A stretch of DNA of 64,000 nt from NCBI RefSeq assembly GCF_040049215.1, contig NZ_JBDZDN010000001.1, positions 496,001 through 560,000 of the forward strand. The letters are read 5' to 3'. A program made the position numbers and the translations under genes. The notes beneath the pieces are model-generated. The model saw only the letters and a program-made list of their open reading frames with translations. It made no database searches and had not been told where the DNA came from. Below are positions 17,362-25,525 of the stretch, piece after piece (the stretch's first letter is position 1; each line of letters opens with the position of its first letter). The DNA is from Mesorhizobium_K sp040049215 (GTDB lineage Bacteria > Pseudomonadota > Alphaproteobacteria > Rhizobiales > Rhizobiaceae).

Positions 17362-19002
17362 ATGAAAAATCGTTTGCCGCCCACCTTTGCCAAACATCTA
17401 AAGACACGATCTCTGGCTGCGGCTCAGCCAACTCCACGGCCATTCAGCGACGATGATCTCCTCAGATTGGCACTCCTGCGTCAACAAGAGGGTCGGCGTA
17501 GGGAAGCCGAGCAGCTTTGCATCAACGTTCTGACGCGCAATCCAGGCAATGCGCAGGCGCTTTATCAGGCAGCCACACTGGCCCTTGATGCCAGGGACCT
17601 TGGTTTGGCAATCGATTATCTTAGGCGTGCCATTAAGGCAAAACCCACGGACGCGTTCTTTCACGTGGTTCTTGCCGAAACCTATGAGAACAAGGATCAG
17701 TTGGAGGCGGCGCAACGACATTTCCGTCAAGCGCTGGTCCTGAAGCCTTCTTCGGTCGAAGCTCTCTGTGGAGAGGGACGGCTGAACGCCAGAGCTGGCA
17801 ATGCCGAGCTTGGCTTGTCATTCTTCGAAAGGGCCTACGGGATCGACCGCAACCATCGACTGGTCAGGGTAGGCCTCGCTCAGGCGCTGATGAGCCTCGG
17901 CCGAATGGAGGATGCGATCAAGCATCTGGAAGCCGCGATCGCCCGGCGGCATCATGTCGGCTGGGCTTGGCACTCCCTCGTCAGCGCACGCGAGTTTTCG
18001 GGTGAGCCGCAGGAGCTTCGGCGCCTCGGCGAAGAGCTTTCCAATCCGTCTTTGCCGAGATCCGAGGCGATTTGGGTCCACTATGCCATCGGGAAGATCC
18101 TGAACGATCTGAAACGCTACGACGAAGCGGTCGACCATTTCCAAGAGGCGAAAACAATGGCCGGCCGCGGCTTCAATCTCGAAGCGTCCCGTAGCTACTA
18201 CGATTCGATCATAAGGACCTTCAGCCCCGAATTACTCGGTTCCAAGACAGAGCCAAACGAATCATCCGAGGTACCGGTATTCATTGTCGGCATGCCGCGA
18301 TCCGGAACAACTCTCGTTGAGCAGATTTGCGCGTCTCATCCAAGCGTCCACGGTGCAGGAGAGCTGCCGACGTTGGGGCGGTTAGGCCAGATGGCGGGAC
18401 TAACGCGGGGATCGCCAGACCCGTTCAGCAAATTGCTCACCGCGGTGAATTCCGAGCAATTGAGCCGGATGGCAACGGCCTACCTCGTCGATCTCAGAAA
18501 AAACGCACCCGAAGCCCTGCGTATCACCGACAAAATGCCGAGCAATTTCGAGTTGATTGGCTTTATTGCGCTGCTGTTTCCCAACGCACGTATCATTCAT
18601 TGTCGTCGCGACGCCATCGACACGTGTGTGTCATGCTTCATGACGAACTTCGACGTCAGACACGGATACAATGCCGACCTCACCAATTTGGGTCTGTATT
18701 ATCGCGAGTACAACCGTCTGATGCGTCACTGGAACACCGTACTTCCCGGTCGCATCTATGAATGCAGCTACGAGACGCTCGTTGCGGATCAGGAAGCAGA
18801 ATCCCGCCGCCTCATCGAGTTTCTGGGCTTGCCTTGGGATTCGGCTTGTCTGCAGTTTTACGAAACGGACCGAACCGTGTTTACCGCAAGCAACTGGCAG
18901 GTGCGCCAGCCGGTCTATACGTCGTCCGTCAAGCGCTGGAAGAACTACGAGCACAAGATCCAGCCGTTGATCGAAGCACTCGGCGACCTGGCCGAGATCT
19001 AA
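17362..19002 (+). CDS. TPR-domain sulfotransferase, copy 2
   Basis: This 546-residue paralogue has the same architecture as its upstream neighbour: N-terminal TPR repeats (for example REAEQLCINVLTRNPGNAQA near residue 40) and a sulfotransferase domain with GMPRSGTTLVEQICASHP (about residue 310) and HCRRDAIDTCVSCF (about residue 416). The C-terminal block VKRWKNYEHKIQPLIEAL is shared exactly with copy 1, while the TPR half has diverged more, which suggests different partners or acceptors. Its stop codon overlaps the stop of the convergent dadA gene by four bases. The 103-base spacer before it contains the dadA scar and a copy of the copy-1 upstream sequence, so it may have its own promoter. 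Confidence 0.88.
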   Translation: MKNRLPPTFAKHLKTRSLAAAQPTPRPFSDDDLLRLALLRQQEGRRREAEQLCINVLTRNPGNAQALYQAATLALDARDLGLAIDYLRRAIKAKPTDAFFHVVLAETYENKDQLEAAQRHFRQALVLKPSSVEALCGEGRLNARAGNAELGLSFFERAYGIDRNHRLVRVGLAQALMSLGRMEDAIKHLEAAIARRHHVGWAWHSLVSAREFSGEPQELRRLGEELSNPSLPRSEAIWVHYAIGKILNDLKRYDEAVDHFQEAKTMAGRGFNLEASRSYYDSIIRTFSPELLGSKTEPNESSEVPVFIVGMPRSGTTLVEQICASHPSVHGAGELPTLGRLGQMAGLTRGSPDPFSKLLTAVNSEQLSRMATAYLVDLRKNAPEALRITDKMPSNFELIGFIALLFPNARIIHCRRDAIDTCVSCFMTNFDVRHGYNADLTNLGLYYREYNRLMRHWNTVLPGRIYECSYETLVADQEAESRRLIEFLGLPWDSACLQFYETDRTVFTASNWQVRQPVYTSSVKRWKNYEHKIQPLIEALGDLAEI

Positions 19003-20249
19003 CCCCTGTAAAGCAGCCCGGCCGGGTCGATCTCCGGCTTGCGGCCCGCCACCAGGTCGGCGAGGAACTGGCCGGAACCCGCCGCCATCGTCCAGCCGAC
19101 ATGGCCATGGCCGGTGTCGAGATAGAGGTTCTTGTAGCGCGCCTGCCCGATGACGGGCACAGAATTCGGCATCATCGGCCGCAGCCCCGCCCAGACCTCC
19201 GCCCGCTTCTCGTCGAAAGCGCCGGGAAAGAGGTCGCGCGCGGTGTGGAACATTGTGGCGAAGTCGCGCGGCCTATGGCTGCGGTCGAAGCCGGCAAACT
19301 CGGCGGTGGAGGAGAGCCTGAGCCGGTCGCCGAGCCGCGAATAGCCAATCAGCCGGTCCTCGTCGGCGCCGCCCATGGTCGGTCCCTTCAAGGGATCGAC
19401 GAGCGGTATGGTCGCCGTGTAGCCCTTGACGGGATAGACCGGCAGGTCGATGCCGTGGCGGCGGGCGAACACGCCGCTTTCAGGTCCGAGCGACAGCACG
19501 AAGGCGTCCGCCGCGATCGGGCCGTTCGCGGTGCGAATCGCGGTGACGCGATCCCCTTCGACGTCCAAACCTTCCACCGCCGTGCCGAAACGGAATTTCA
19601 CGCCGAGCCTGCCCTCGGCGTAAGCCGCAAGCCGCGTGGCGAACAAGCGCGAGTCGCCGGTCTGGTCTACAGGCGAATAGATGCCGCCCGCGATCTTTGC
19701 CGCAGCGCCGGCGAGGCCCGGCTCCAGCTCGACCAGCCGCTTGCGGTCGACGATCTCGATCGGCAGGCCGTGCTCGCCAAGGAAGCGGTAATTGTCGGTG
19801 CCGGTGTCGAAACTCTGCTGCGAGCGGAAGAAATACAGGATGCCCTTCTTGCGCTGGTCGTAGCCGATATCAGTCTCGTCCTCGATGCGGTTGATGCAGT
19901 CGCGTGAGTGGAGAGCAAGGCGTAGCTTCACCAGCGTGTTGGCGCGCATCTTCGCGGTCGTGCACTGCAAGAGGAAGCGCAGCGTCCAGGCGTAGAAATA
20001 CGGATCGAGGCTGAACTTCACGCGTATGCCGAGATCGCGCCGATAGAGCGCGCGCATGAAAGTCTTCAGCGCCGCCGGAGAGGCCCAGGCCGTGGCGTCC
20101 CCCGGCGACACCAGCCCCGCATTGGAATAGCTCGTGCCCTGCGCGGGGCCCGCATGGCGCTCGACGACCGTCACCTCATGGCCGTCGCGGGCCAGCCAGT
20201 AGGCGGCCGCCGTGCCGACCACGCCGGCGCCGAGCACCACGATCTTCAC
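18999..20249 (-). CDS. dadA: D-amino acid dehydrogenase small subunit-like FAD oxidoreductase
   Basis: This 416-residue enzyme of the DAO/DadA family should oxidatively deaminate D-amino acids to 2-oxoacids, passing electrons to the respiratory chain at the inner membrane. The N-terminal FAD-binding motif is VVLGAGVVGTAAAYWLA, and the C-terminal FAD contact is DTGHGHVGWTMAAGSG. Length is typical. It is the last gene of a leftward galE-guanidinobutyrase-dadA cluster, 33 bases after the ureohydrolase gene. Its neighbours (ureohydrolase, racemase fusion) suggest D-arginine or D-ornithine as substrates, although the family is broad. The 3' end was copied in the neighbouring sulfotransferase duplication. 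Confidence 0.88.
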   Translation of the reverse strand: MKIVVLGAGVVGTAAAYWLARDGHEVTVVERHAGPAQGTSYSNAGLVSPGDATAWASPAALKTFMRALYRRDLGIRVKFSLDPYFYAWTLRFLLQCTTAKMRANTLVKLRLALHSRDCINRIEDETDIGYDQRKKGILYFFRSQQSFDTGTDNYRFLGEHGLPIEIVDRKRLVELEPGLAGAAAKIAGGIYSPVDQTGDSRLFATRLAAYAEGRLGVKFRFGTAVEGLDVEGDRVTAIRTANGPIAADAFVLSLGPESGVFARRHGIDLPVYPVKGYTATIPLVDPLKGPTMGGADEDRLIGYSRLGDRLRLSSTAEFAGFDRSHRPRDFATMFHTARDLFPGAFDEKRAEVWAGLRPMMPNSVPVIGQARYKNLYLDTGHGHVGWTMAAGSGQFLADLVAGRKPEIDPAGLLYRG

Positions 20250-20282
20250 GCTACTCCTCCCCGCATGACGCGTTTCCTCGCC

Positions 20283-21236
20283 TTACACCCGCCGCTCGAC
20301 TCCCGGCAACACGCACAGCATCTCGAACAGCAGGTAGGCCGCCGTCAGTGCCGTATTGCCTGATGTGTCGTATGGCGGGGAGACCTCGACGAGGTCGCAG
20401 CCGACCAGGTTGAGCCCCCAGCAGCCGCGGATGATCTCCAGCGCCTGAATGGTGGTCAGGCCGCCGATCTCCGGCGTGCCGGTGCCGGGCGCGAAGCCGG
20501 GGTCGAGGCTGTCTATGTCGTAGGTCAGGTAGACCGGGCCGTCGCCCATCTGCGCGCGCACCTCCTCCATCAGCGGCGTCAGCGACTTCCACCAGCACTC
20601 CTCCGCCTGCACGACGCGGAAGCCTTGCTGACGCGGCCAATCGAAATCGTCGGCCGCGTAGCCCGAGCCGCGCAGGCCGATCTGGATGCAGCGCTTGGTG
20701 TCGAGCACGCCGGCTTCCACCGCGCGGCGGAACGGCGTGCCGTGCGCGATCGGCTCGCCGAACATATGCTCGTTGATATCGGCATGCGCGTCGACATGGA
20801 TCAGGCCGACCGGACCGTGCTTCTTGGCGATGGCGCGCAGGATCGGATAGGCGATCGTGTGGTCGCCGCCAAGCGTCAGCGGAATGCAGTCCTCGGCCAG
20901 GATGCGGTCATAGGCGTCGGTGACGATGTCCATGCATTTGGGCAGGTTGAACGTGTCGATGGCCACGTCGCCGATGTCGGCCACCTGCAGGCTGTCGAAG
21001 GGGGCCGCGCGCGAGGCCATGTTGTAGGGCCTGACGAAGCAGGATTCGGCCCTGATCTGGCGCGGCCCGAAACGCGTGCCGGGACGGTTGGAGGTGCCGA
21101 TGTCCATCGGCACGCCGACGAAGCAGGCGTCGAGCCCGCTTGCCGTCGGCTGCGTGGGCAGCCGCATGAAGGTCGCCGGCGCGCCGAAGCGCGGCATGTC
21201 GTTGCCGCCGAGCGGCTGGTTCAATCTTTTCGTCAT
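20283..21236 (-). CDS. Ureohydrolase: guanidinobutyrase/agmatinase
   Basis: This 317-residue Mn-dependent ureohydrolase of the arginase family has all metal-binding motifs intact: GGDHTIAYP, HVDAHADINEH and TYDIDSLDP. Start and end (LNQPLGGNDMPRFG, LLFEMLCVLPGV) are close to what I recall of Pseudomonas GbuA, so hydrolysis of 4-guanidinobutyrate to GABA and urea is at least as likely as agmatine to putrescine. It sits 24 bases after galE and 33 bases before dadA on the same strand. The intact active site contrasts with the degenerate arginase domain of the nearby racemase fusion. I leave the symbol open because the substrate cannot be fixed from sequence alone. Confidence 0.88.
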   Translation of the reverse strand: MTKRLNQPLGGNDMPRFGAPATFMRLPTQPTASGLDACFVGVPMDIGTSNRPGTRFGPRQIRAESCFVRPYNMASRAAPFDSLQVADIGDVAIDTFNLPKCMDIVTDAYDRILAEDCIPLTLGGDHTIAYPILRAIAKKHGPVGLIHVDAHADINEHMFGEPIAHGTPFRRAVEAGVLDTKRCIQIGLRGSGYAADDFDWPRQQGFRVVQAEECWWKSLTPLMEEVRAQMGDGPVYLTYDIDSLDPGFAPGTGTPEIGGLTTIQALEIIRGCWGLNLVGCDLVEVSPPYDTSGNTALTAAYLLFEMLCVLPGVERRV

Positions 21237-21260
21237 GTCGCCTCTCCGTGCGTTCCGCGC

Positions 21261-22268
21261 CTATGACCCGGTGCGGTTGGGCCAATTCTTGGTCGCGAGG
21301 ATCCGCTCCCAGGAAAGCGCGTCGGACACGATGCCGTCGAGATTGTCGAGCCGCGGCGCCCAACCGAACTCCCTGCGGGCCAGATCCGAGTTCGCCACCA
21401 CGGCAACCGCGTCGCCGGGCCGGCGTCCAGTGATGCGCACGTCGATCTCGCCGCCATAGACGCGCTTCACGCTATCCATCACCTCCAGCACCGAATAGCC
21501 GTGGCCGTAGCCGCAATTGGCGACCAGGCTGCCGCCGCCGGCGCGCAGCCGGTTAAGCGCCAGCCGGTGCGCTGCGACCAGGTCGGTGACGTGGATGTAG
21601 TCGCGGATGCAGGTCCCGTCGGGCGTCGGATAGTCGTCGCCGTAGATCTGCATGAAAGGCCGCTTGCCGAGCGCCGTCTCTGCCGCCACCTTGATCAGCA
21701 GCGTCGCGCCCGGCGTCGACTGGCCCGTGCGGCCCTTCGGATCGGCGCCGGCGACGTTGAAATAGCGCAGCACCGTGTAGTCGAAGTCGGCATGCGCGGC
21801 GGCGGTGTCGCGCAGGATCCACTCTGTCATCAGCTTGGACGTGCCGTAGGGCGATTCCGGCTTGGTCATCGCGTCCTCGCGGACCGGCTCCACGCCGGCG
21901 GTGCCGTAGACCGCGGCGGTCGAGGAAAAGATGAAATGCGGCACCTTTTCCCGCACGGCGGTAGCGACCAGGCTGCGCGTCTTGCAGGTGTTGTTCTCGT
22001 AGTACTGCAGCGGGTCGGACATCGATTCGGGCACGATCAGCGAGCCGGCGAAATGGATGATCGCATCGACCTTGTGTTCTTGGATGATCCTGGCGACCAG
22101 TTCGCCGTCGCCGACGTCTCCAACGTGAAGCGGCGCTTCCGCCGGCACTGCCCAGTCGAAGCCGGAGGACAGCCGGTCGAGCACCACGACCGACTCGCCG
22201 TGGTCCAGCAGTTCCCAGACCATGTGGCTGCCGATATAGCCGGCTCCGCCGGTAACGAGGACACTCAT
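21261..22268 (-). CDS. galE: UDP-glucose 4-epimerase
   Basis: This 335-residue extended short-chain dehydrogenase interconverts UDP-glucose and UDP-galactose for polysaccharide precursors. The NAD-binding motif is VTGGAGYIGSHMVWEL at the N-terminus, and the catalytic Ser and YxxxK are in FSSTAAVYGT and SPYGTSKLM. Length is normal. It is the first gene of a leftward cluster with the ureohydrolase and dadA, an unrelated pairing. The 248-base region before it is shared with the divergent hemA gene and must hold both promoters. Confidence 0.93.
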   Translation of the reverse strand: MSVLVTGGAGYIGSHMVWELLDHGESVVVLDRLSSGFDWAVPAEAPLHVGDVGDGELVARIIQEHKVDAIIHFAGSLIVPESMSDPLQYYENNTCKTRSLVATAVREKVPHFIFSSTAAVYGTAGVEPVREDAMTKPESPYGTSKLMTEWILRDTAAAHADFDYTVLRYFNVAGADPKGRTGQSTPGATLLIKVAAETALGKRPFMQIYGDDYPTPDGTCIRDYIHVTDLVAAHRLALNRLRAGGGSLVANCGYGHGYSVLEVMDSVKRVYGGEIDVRITGRRPGDAVAVVANSDLARREFGWAPRLDNLDGIVSDALSWERILATKNWPNRTGS

Positions 22269-22516
22269 TGGGACTCTCCAGGCAAAAATCGCGAGTTCAT
22301 AACCGGGGCAACCCGGCCGAAACCAGTAAAATCTCGTGAAGGCATCAGGCGGTTACGTGAGGCGCGCATCAACCCGATTGAAATTGACTGGGATCAAGGA
22401 AGCAACAGCGGATCGGTGTCGTTATAGACCATACTGGCGTGGCATTTTGACCGTTCTGTTCGGATGGACGAAAAACCGACCGCCTACTATGATCCGCCGC
22501 GAACCGGAAGGCCACG

Positions 22517-23794
22517 ATGAACTACCAGCGTTTTTTTGACGAAGCGATAGACCAGGTCCACGCCGAGCGGCGCTACCGCGTCTTCGCCGATATCGAGCGC
22601 ATTGCCGGCTCGTTTCCCCGCGCCATCTGGCGCTCCGGCGGCAAGGCCGAAGAAATCACCGTCTGGTGCTCCAACGACTACCTCGGCATGGGACAGAATC
22701 CCGATGTCATCGCAGCTTTCCAGCAGGCGGCCGGCCGCATGGGGTCAGGCGCCGGCGGCACCCGCAACATTTCCGGCACCAACCATCCGCTGGTCGAGCT
22801 CGAGCTGGAACTCGCCGACCTGCACCGCAAGGAGGCCGCGCTCGTCTTCACCTCCGGCTTCGTGTCCAACGAGGCGTCGATCTCGACCATCGCGCGGCTT
22901 CTGCCGAACTGCCTCGTCCTCTCCGACGAACTCAACCACGCCTCGATGATCGAGGGCGTGCGCCGCTCGGGCGCCGAGAAGAAGATCTTCCGCCACAACG
23001 ACGTCGCCCATCTCGAAAGCCTGCTTGCGGCGGCCGGGCGCGAGCGCGCCAAGCTCATCGTCTTCGAAAGCGTGTATTCGATGGACGGCGACATCTCGCC
23101 GATCGAGGAGATCGCCGACCTCGCCGAGAAATACAACGCGATGACCTATATCGACGAGGTCCACGCCGTCGGCATGTACGGCCCGCGCGGCGGCGGCATC
23201 ACCGAGCGGGAAGAACTCGCCCACCGCATCGACATCATCGAGGGGACGCTCGCCAAGGGGTTCGGCACGCTCGGCGGCTACATCACCGGCAACGCGTCCG
23301 TCATCGACGCGGTGCGATCCTACGCGCCGGGCTTCATCTTCACCACCGCGCTGCCTCCGGCAATCGCCGCTGCGGCGACTGTCTCCATCCGCCACCTCAA
23401 GACGTCGCAGGCCGAGCGCGAGGCGCAGCAGCGCCAGGTCGCGCGCACCAAGGAGGTGCTGACAGCCGCCGGCCTGCCGGTCATGCCGTCCAACACGCAC
23501 ATCGTCCCGGTCGCCGTCGGCGACCCCGAACTCTGCAAGATGGCGACCGACCGCCTGCTCGGCGTGCACGGCATCTACATCCAGCCGATCAACTATCCGA
23601 CCGTGCCGCGCGGCACGGAGCGGCTGCGCATCACGCCGACGCCGTTTCACGACGGCATCCTGATCGACAGGCTGCGCGACGCGCTGGTCGAGACCTGGGA
23701 CGCGCTCGGCATTCCCTATGGCTCCGCCGGCCGCCCCTCGGTCGCCACCTCGGAGCGCATCATCCCGCTGCTGGTGCCCAAGTCCGGCGGGTGA
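22517..23794 (+). CDS. hemA: 5-aminolevulinate synthase
   Basis: This 425-residue PLP enzyme condenses glycine and succinyl-CoA to 5-aminolevulinate, the first step of heme synthesis by the C4 pathway used by alphaproteobacteria. The protein opens with MNYQRFFDEAIDQVHAERRYR, shows the glycine-rich GSGAGGTRNISGT, and places the PLP lysine in EGTLAKGFGTLGG at about residue 245. The ATG has a GGAAGG ribosome-binding site. It is transcribed alone, divergent from galE. I found no clear iron- or oxygen-responsive operator upstream by eye. Confidence 0.97.
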   Translation: MNYQRFFDEAIDQVHAERRYRVFADIERIAGSFPRAIWRSGGKAEEITVWCSNDYLGMGQNPDVIAAFQQAAGRMGSGAGGTRNISGTNHPLVELELELADLHRKEAALVFTSGFVSNEASISTIARLLPNCLVLSDELNHASMIEGVRRSGAEKKIFRHNDVAHLESLLAAAGRERAKLIVFESVYSMDGDISPIEEIADLAEKYNAMTYIDEVHAVGMYGPRGGGITEREELAHRIDIIEGTLAKGFGTLGGYITGNASVIDAVRSYAPGFIFTTALPPAIAAAATVSIRHLKTSQAEREAQQRQVARTKEVLTAAGLPVMPSNTHIVPVAVGDPELCKMATDRLLGVHGIYIQPINYPTVPRGTERLRITPTPFHDGILIDRLRDALVETWDALGIPYGSAGRPSVATSERIIPLLVPKSGG

Positions 23795-23830
23795 GCAGTC
23801 GGCACCCGGGCGGGCGACTTTGACGGCCCG

Positions 23831-24997
23831 CTAGGTCTTCCTAATCCATTCCGCCAGCCTGTCGGCGGCCTCTTCGACTTGGTCGAGGCGGCGGTGGAAA
23901 CACAGCCTGAGATGGCCTTCGCCGGCCTTTCCGAAGGCGACGCCGGGCGCGAGGCCCACGGAGGCCTTGTCGACGATGTCGAAGGCCGCCCTGGTTGAAT
24001 CCTTCATGCCTTCCACCGAGAAGAAGAGGTAGAATGCGCCGGGCGGCACGCTGAAGCGCACCTTGCCCGTCTCGGCCAGTTTCCTGCATACCAGATCGCG
24101 CGCCCTTTGTGCCCGTTCGACCTGCGACGCCAGGAACGCATCGCCTTCGTCGAGCGCGGCGATCGCGCCGCGCTGCAGGAACTGCGCCACGCCCGAACTC
24201 GAATACTGGATGAGGTTCTCGAATGTCCGCCCGAGCGAGGGATGTGCCCGCAGCCAGCCGACGCGCCAGCCGGTCATCGCCCAGTTCTTGGAAAAGGTGT
24301 TGACGAAGAGGATTTTGTCTTCCGGCTCCATGATGTCCATGAATGACGGCGCCCGGCGCCCGCCATAGTGGAACAGCGCGTAGATCTCGTCGGCGATGAT
24401 CCAGAGTCCGTGCTTGCGCGCAAGGTCGAGCAGCGCCTTCAGCGTCTCGATGTCGGCGGTCCAGCCGGTCGGGTTGGCCGGCGTGTTGACGAAGATGACC
24501 TTGGTGCGCGGCGTCACCGCCGCCTCGACACGGGCGACGTCGCAATACCAACCATTCGCGCCCTCGATCAGCGGAACGGGCACAGGCACCGCCCCCGCCA
24601 CGCCGGCCGCGCCGGCGAAATTCGGCCAGGCAGGATCCAGGTAGATCGCCTCGTCGCCGGCGCCGACCGTGGCCTGCAATGCAAGCACGATCGCCTGCAT
24701 GCCGCCGATGGTGACGATGAATTCGTCCGGCGAGAAAGCGAGCCCGAAATGGCGCTTATGATAGCGGGCAAGCGCGGCGCGCAGTTCGGGTATGCCAGCC
24801 TGCCACGTGTAGAACGTCTCGCCGTCGGCAAGCCCTCGCATGGCCGCAGCATTGATGAAGTCCGGCGTCGGCAGGTCGCCCTCGCCGGCCCAGAGCGGGA
24901 TCAGGCCTTTCCGGTCGCGGCCGTAATTGGCCACCGCCTCGATGCCGCTCACGGGGGCAAGGCGCGCTTCGGCACGCAGCATATCGGTCAGGGACAT
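23831..24997 (-). CDS. Class I/II pyridoxal-phosphate aminotransferase
   Basis: This 388-residue fold-type I aminotransferase resembles aspartate/aromatic aminotransferases: NTPANPTGWTADIETLKALL, IIADEIYALFHYGGRRAP and the PLP lysine in VNTFSKNWAMTGWRVGWL. I chose the ATG before SLTDMLRAE rather than one 19 codons upstream, whose extra residues look non-coding. It is separated from mscL upstream by a strong hairpin terminator, so it probably has its own promoter or depends on read-through. Arginine:pyruvate transamination (AruH role) would suit the other arginine genes in this window, but nothing in the sequence shows it. Confidence 0.88.
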   Translation of the reverse strand: MSLTDMLRAEARLAPVSGIEAVANYGRDRKGLIPLWAGEGDLPTPDFINAAAMRGLADGETFYTWQAGIPELRAALARYHKRHFGLAFSPDEFIVTIGGMQAIVLALQATVGAGDEAIYLDPAWPNFAGAAGVAGAVPVPVPLIEGANGWYCDVARVEAAVTPRTKVIFVNTPANPTGWTADIETLKALLDLARKHGLWIIADEIYALFHYGGRRAPSFMDIMEPEDKILFVNTFSKNWAMTGWRVGWLRAHPSLGRTFENLIQYSSSGVAQFLQRGAIAALDEGDAFLASQVERAQRARDLVCRKLAETGKVRFSVPPGAFYLFFSVEGMKDSTRAAFDIVDKASVGLAPGVAFGKAGEGHLRLCFHRRLDQVEEAADRLAEWIRKT

Positions 24998-25059
24998 GGA
25001 GTTTCCATCGGATTGGCTGGAAGGCCGGCTTAGCCGGTTTTCGCCCGGCCGCAAACCCG

Positions 25060-25085
25060 AACCCGGCCGCCAGCGCGGCCGGGTT
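25060..25085 (-). terminator. Hairpin terminator after mscL
   Basis: A perfect 11-bp inverted repeat (AACCCGGCCGC / GCGGCCGGGTT) with a 4-base loop lies 15 bases past the mscL stop. The following leftward sequence, CGGGTTTG, is only weakly T-rich, so efficiency is uncertain. Confidence 0.6.
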
Positions 25086-25099
25086 CTTGATCCAGGGCC

Positions 25100-25525
25100 T
25101 TACGCCCGTTTCGCGAGCAGGTCGCGGATTTCGGTAAGCAGTTGCACATCGGCGGGCGGCGGCGCAGCGGGAGCGGCCTCCTTCTGGCGCTCCAGCCGCT
25201 TGCGCATCGTGTTCACCGCCTTCACCATCAGGAAGATGATCCAGGCAAGGATCAGGAAATTGATGAGCACCGTCAGGAAGTTGCCATAAGCGAACACCGC
25301 TCCCTGTTTCTTTGCCTCCTCCAGCGAGGCGGCCGTCACGTTGGACGACAGCGGCAGGAAGTAGTTGGAGAAATCGAAGCCGCCAAAGATCGCGCCGACC
25401 ACCGGCATGATGATGTCGCCGACAAGCGATGACACAATCAGGCCGAAGGCGCCGCCGATGATGACGCCGACGGCGAGATCCATGACGTTGCCCTTGGAGA
25501 TGAACTCCTGGAATTCCTTGATCAT
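25100..25525 (-). CDS. mscL: Large-conductance mechanosensitive channel
   Basis: This 141-residue inner-membrane homopentameric channel opens on membrane tension to release solutes during osmotic downshock. The N-terminal amphipathic helix and TM1 are classic: FISKGNVMDLAVGVIIGGAFG. TM2 lies at about residues 75-98, and the C-terminal charged helix ends with LLTEIRDLLAKRA. Length is normal. The gene is monocistronic in appearance, with a hairpin terminator directly after it and a long intergenic region before it. Confidence 0.96.
   Translation of the reverse strand: MIKEFQEFISKGNVMDLAVGVIIGGAFGLIVSSLVGDIIMPVVGAIFGGFDFSNYFLPLSSNVTAASLEEAKKQGAVFAYGNFLTVLINFLILAWIIFLMVKAVNTMRKRLERQKEAAPAAPPPADVQLLTEIRDLLAKRA

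Larger units (their letters stand above)
15578..19072. repeat. Ancient tandem duplication of a ~1.75-kb unit
   Basis: Two head-to-tail copies, about 15578-17324 and 17325-19072, each contain a short upstream segment (TCTGGATTCAT, then TTTTGCTAGCGAGCC), a full TPR-sulfotransferase gene and the 3' end of an opposing dadA gene. Nucleotide identity is high near the start codons and over the last 70 bases of the sulfotransferases, and lower between, so the duplication is old. The dadA end in the first copy is a 70-bp remnant. Confidence 0.75.

Noticed and set aside
22269..22516. An iron-responsive (Irr/Fur-like) or EcfG promoter before hemA
   Set aside because: No spaced -35/-10 pair, GGAAC-N16-CGTT or palindromic iron box could be found by eye.
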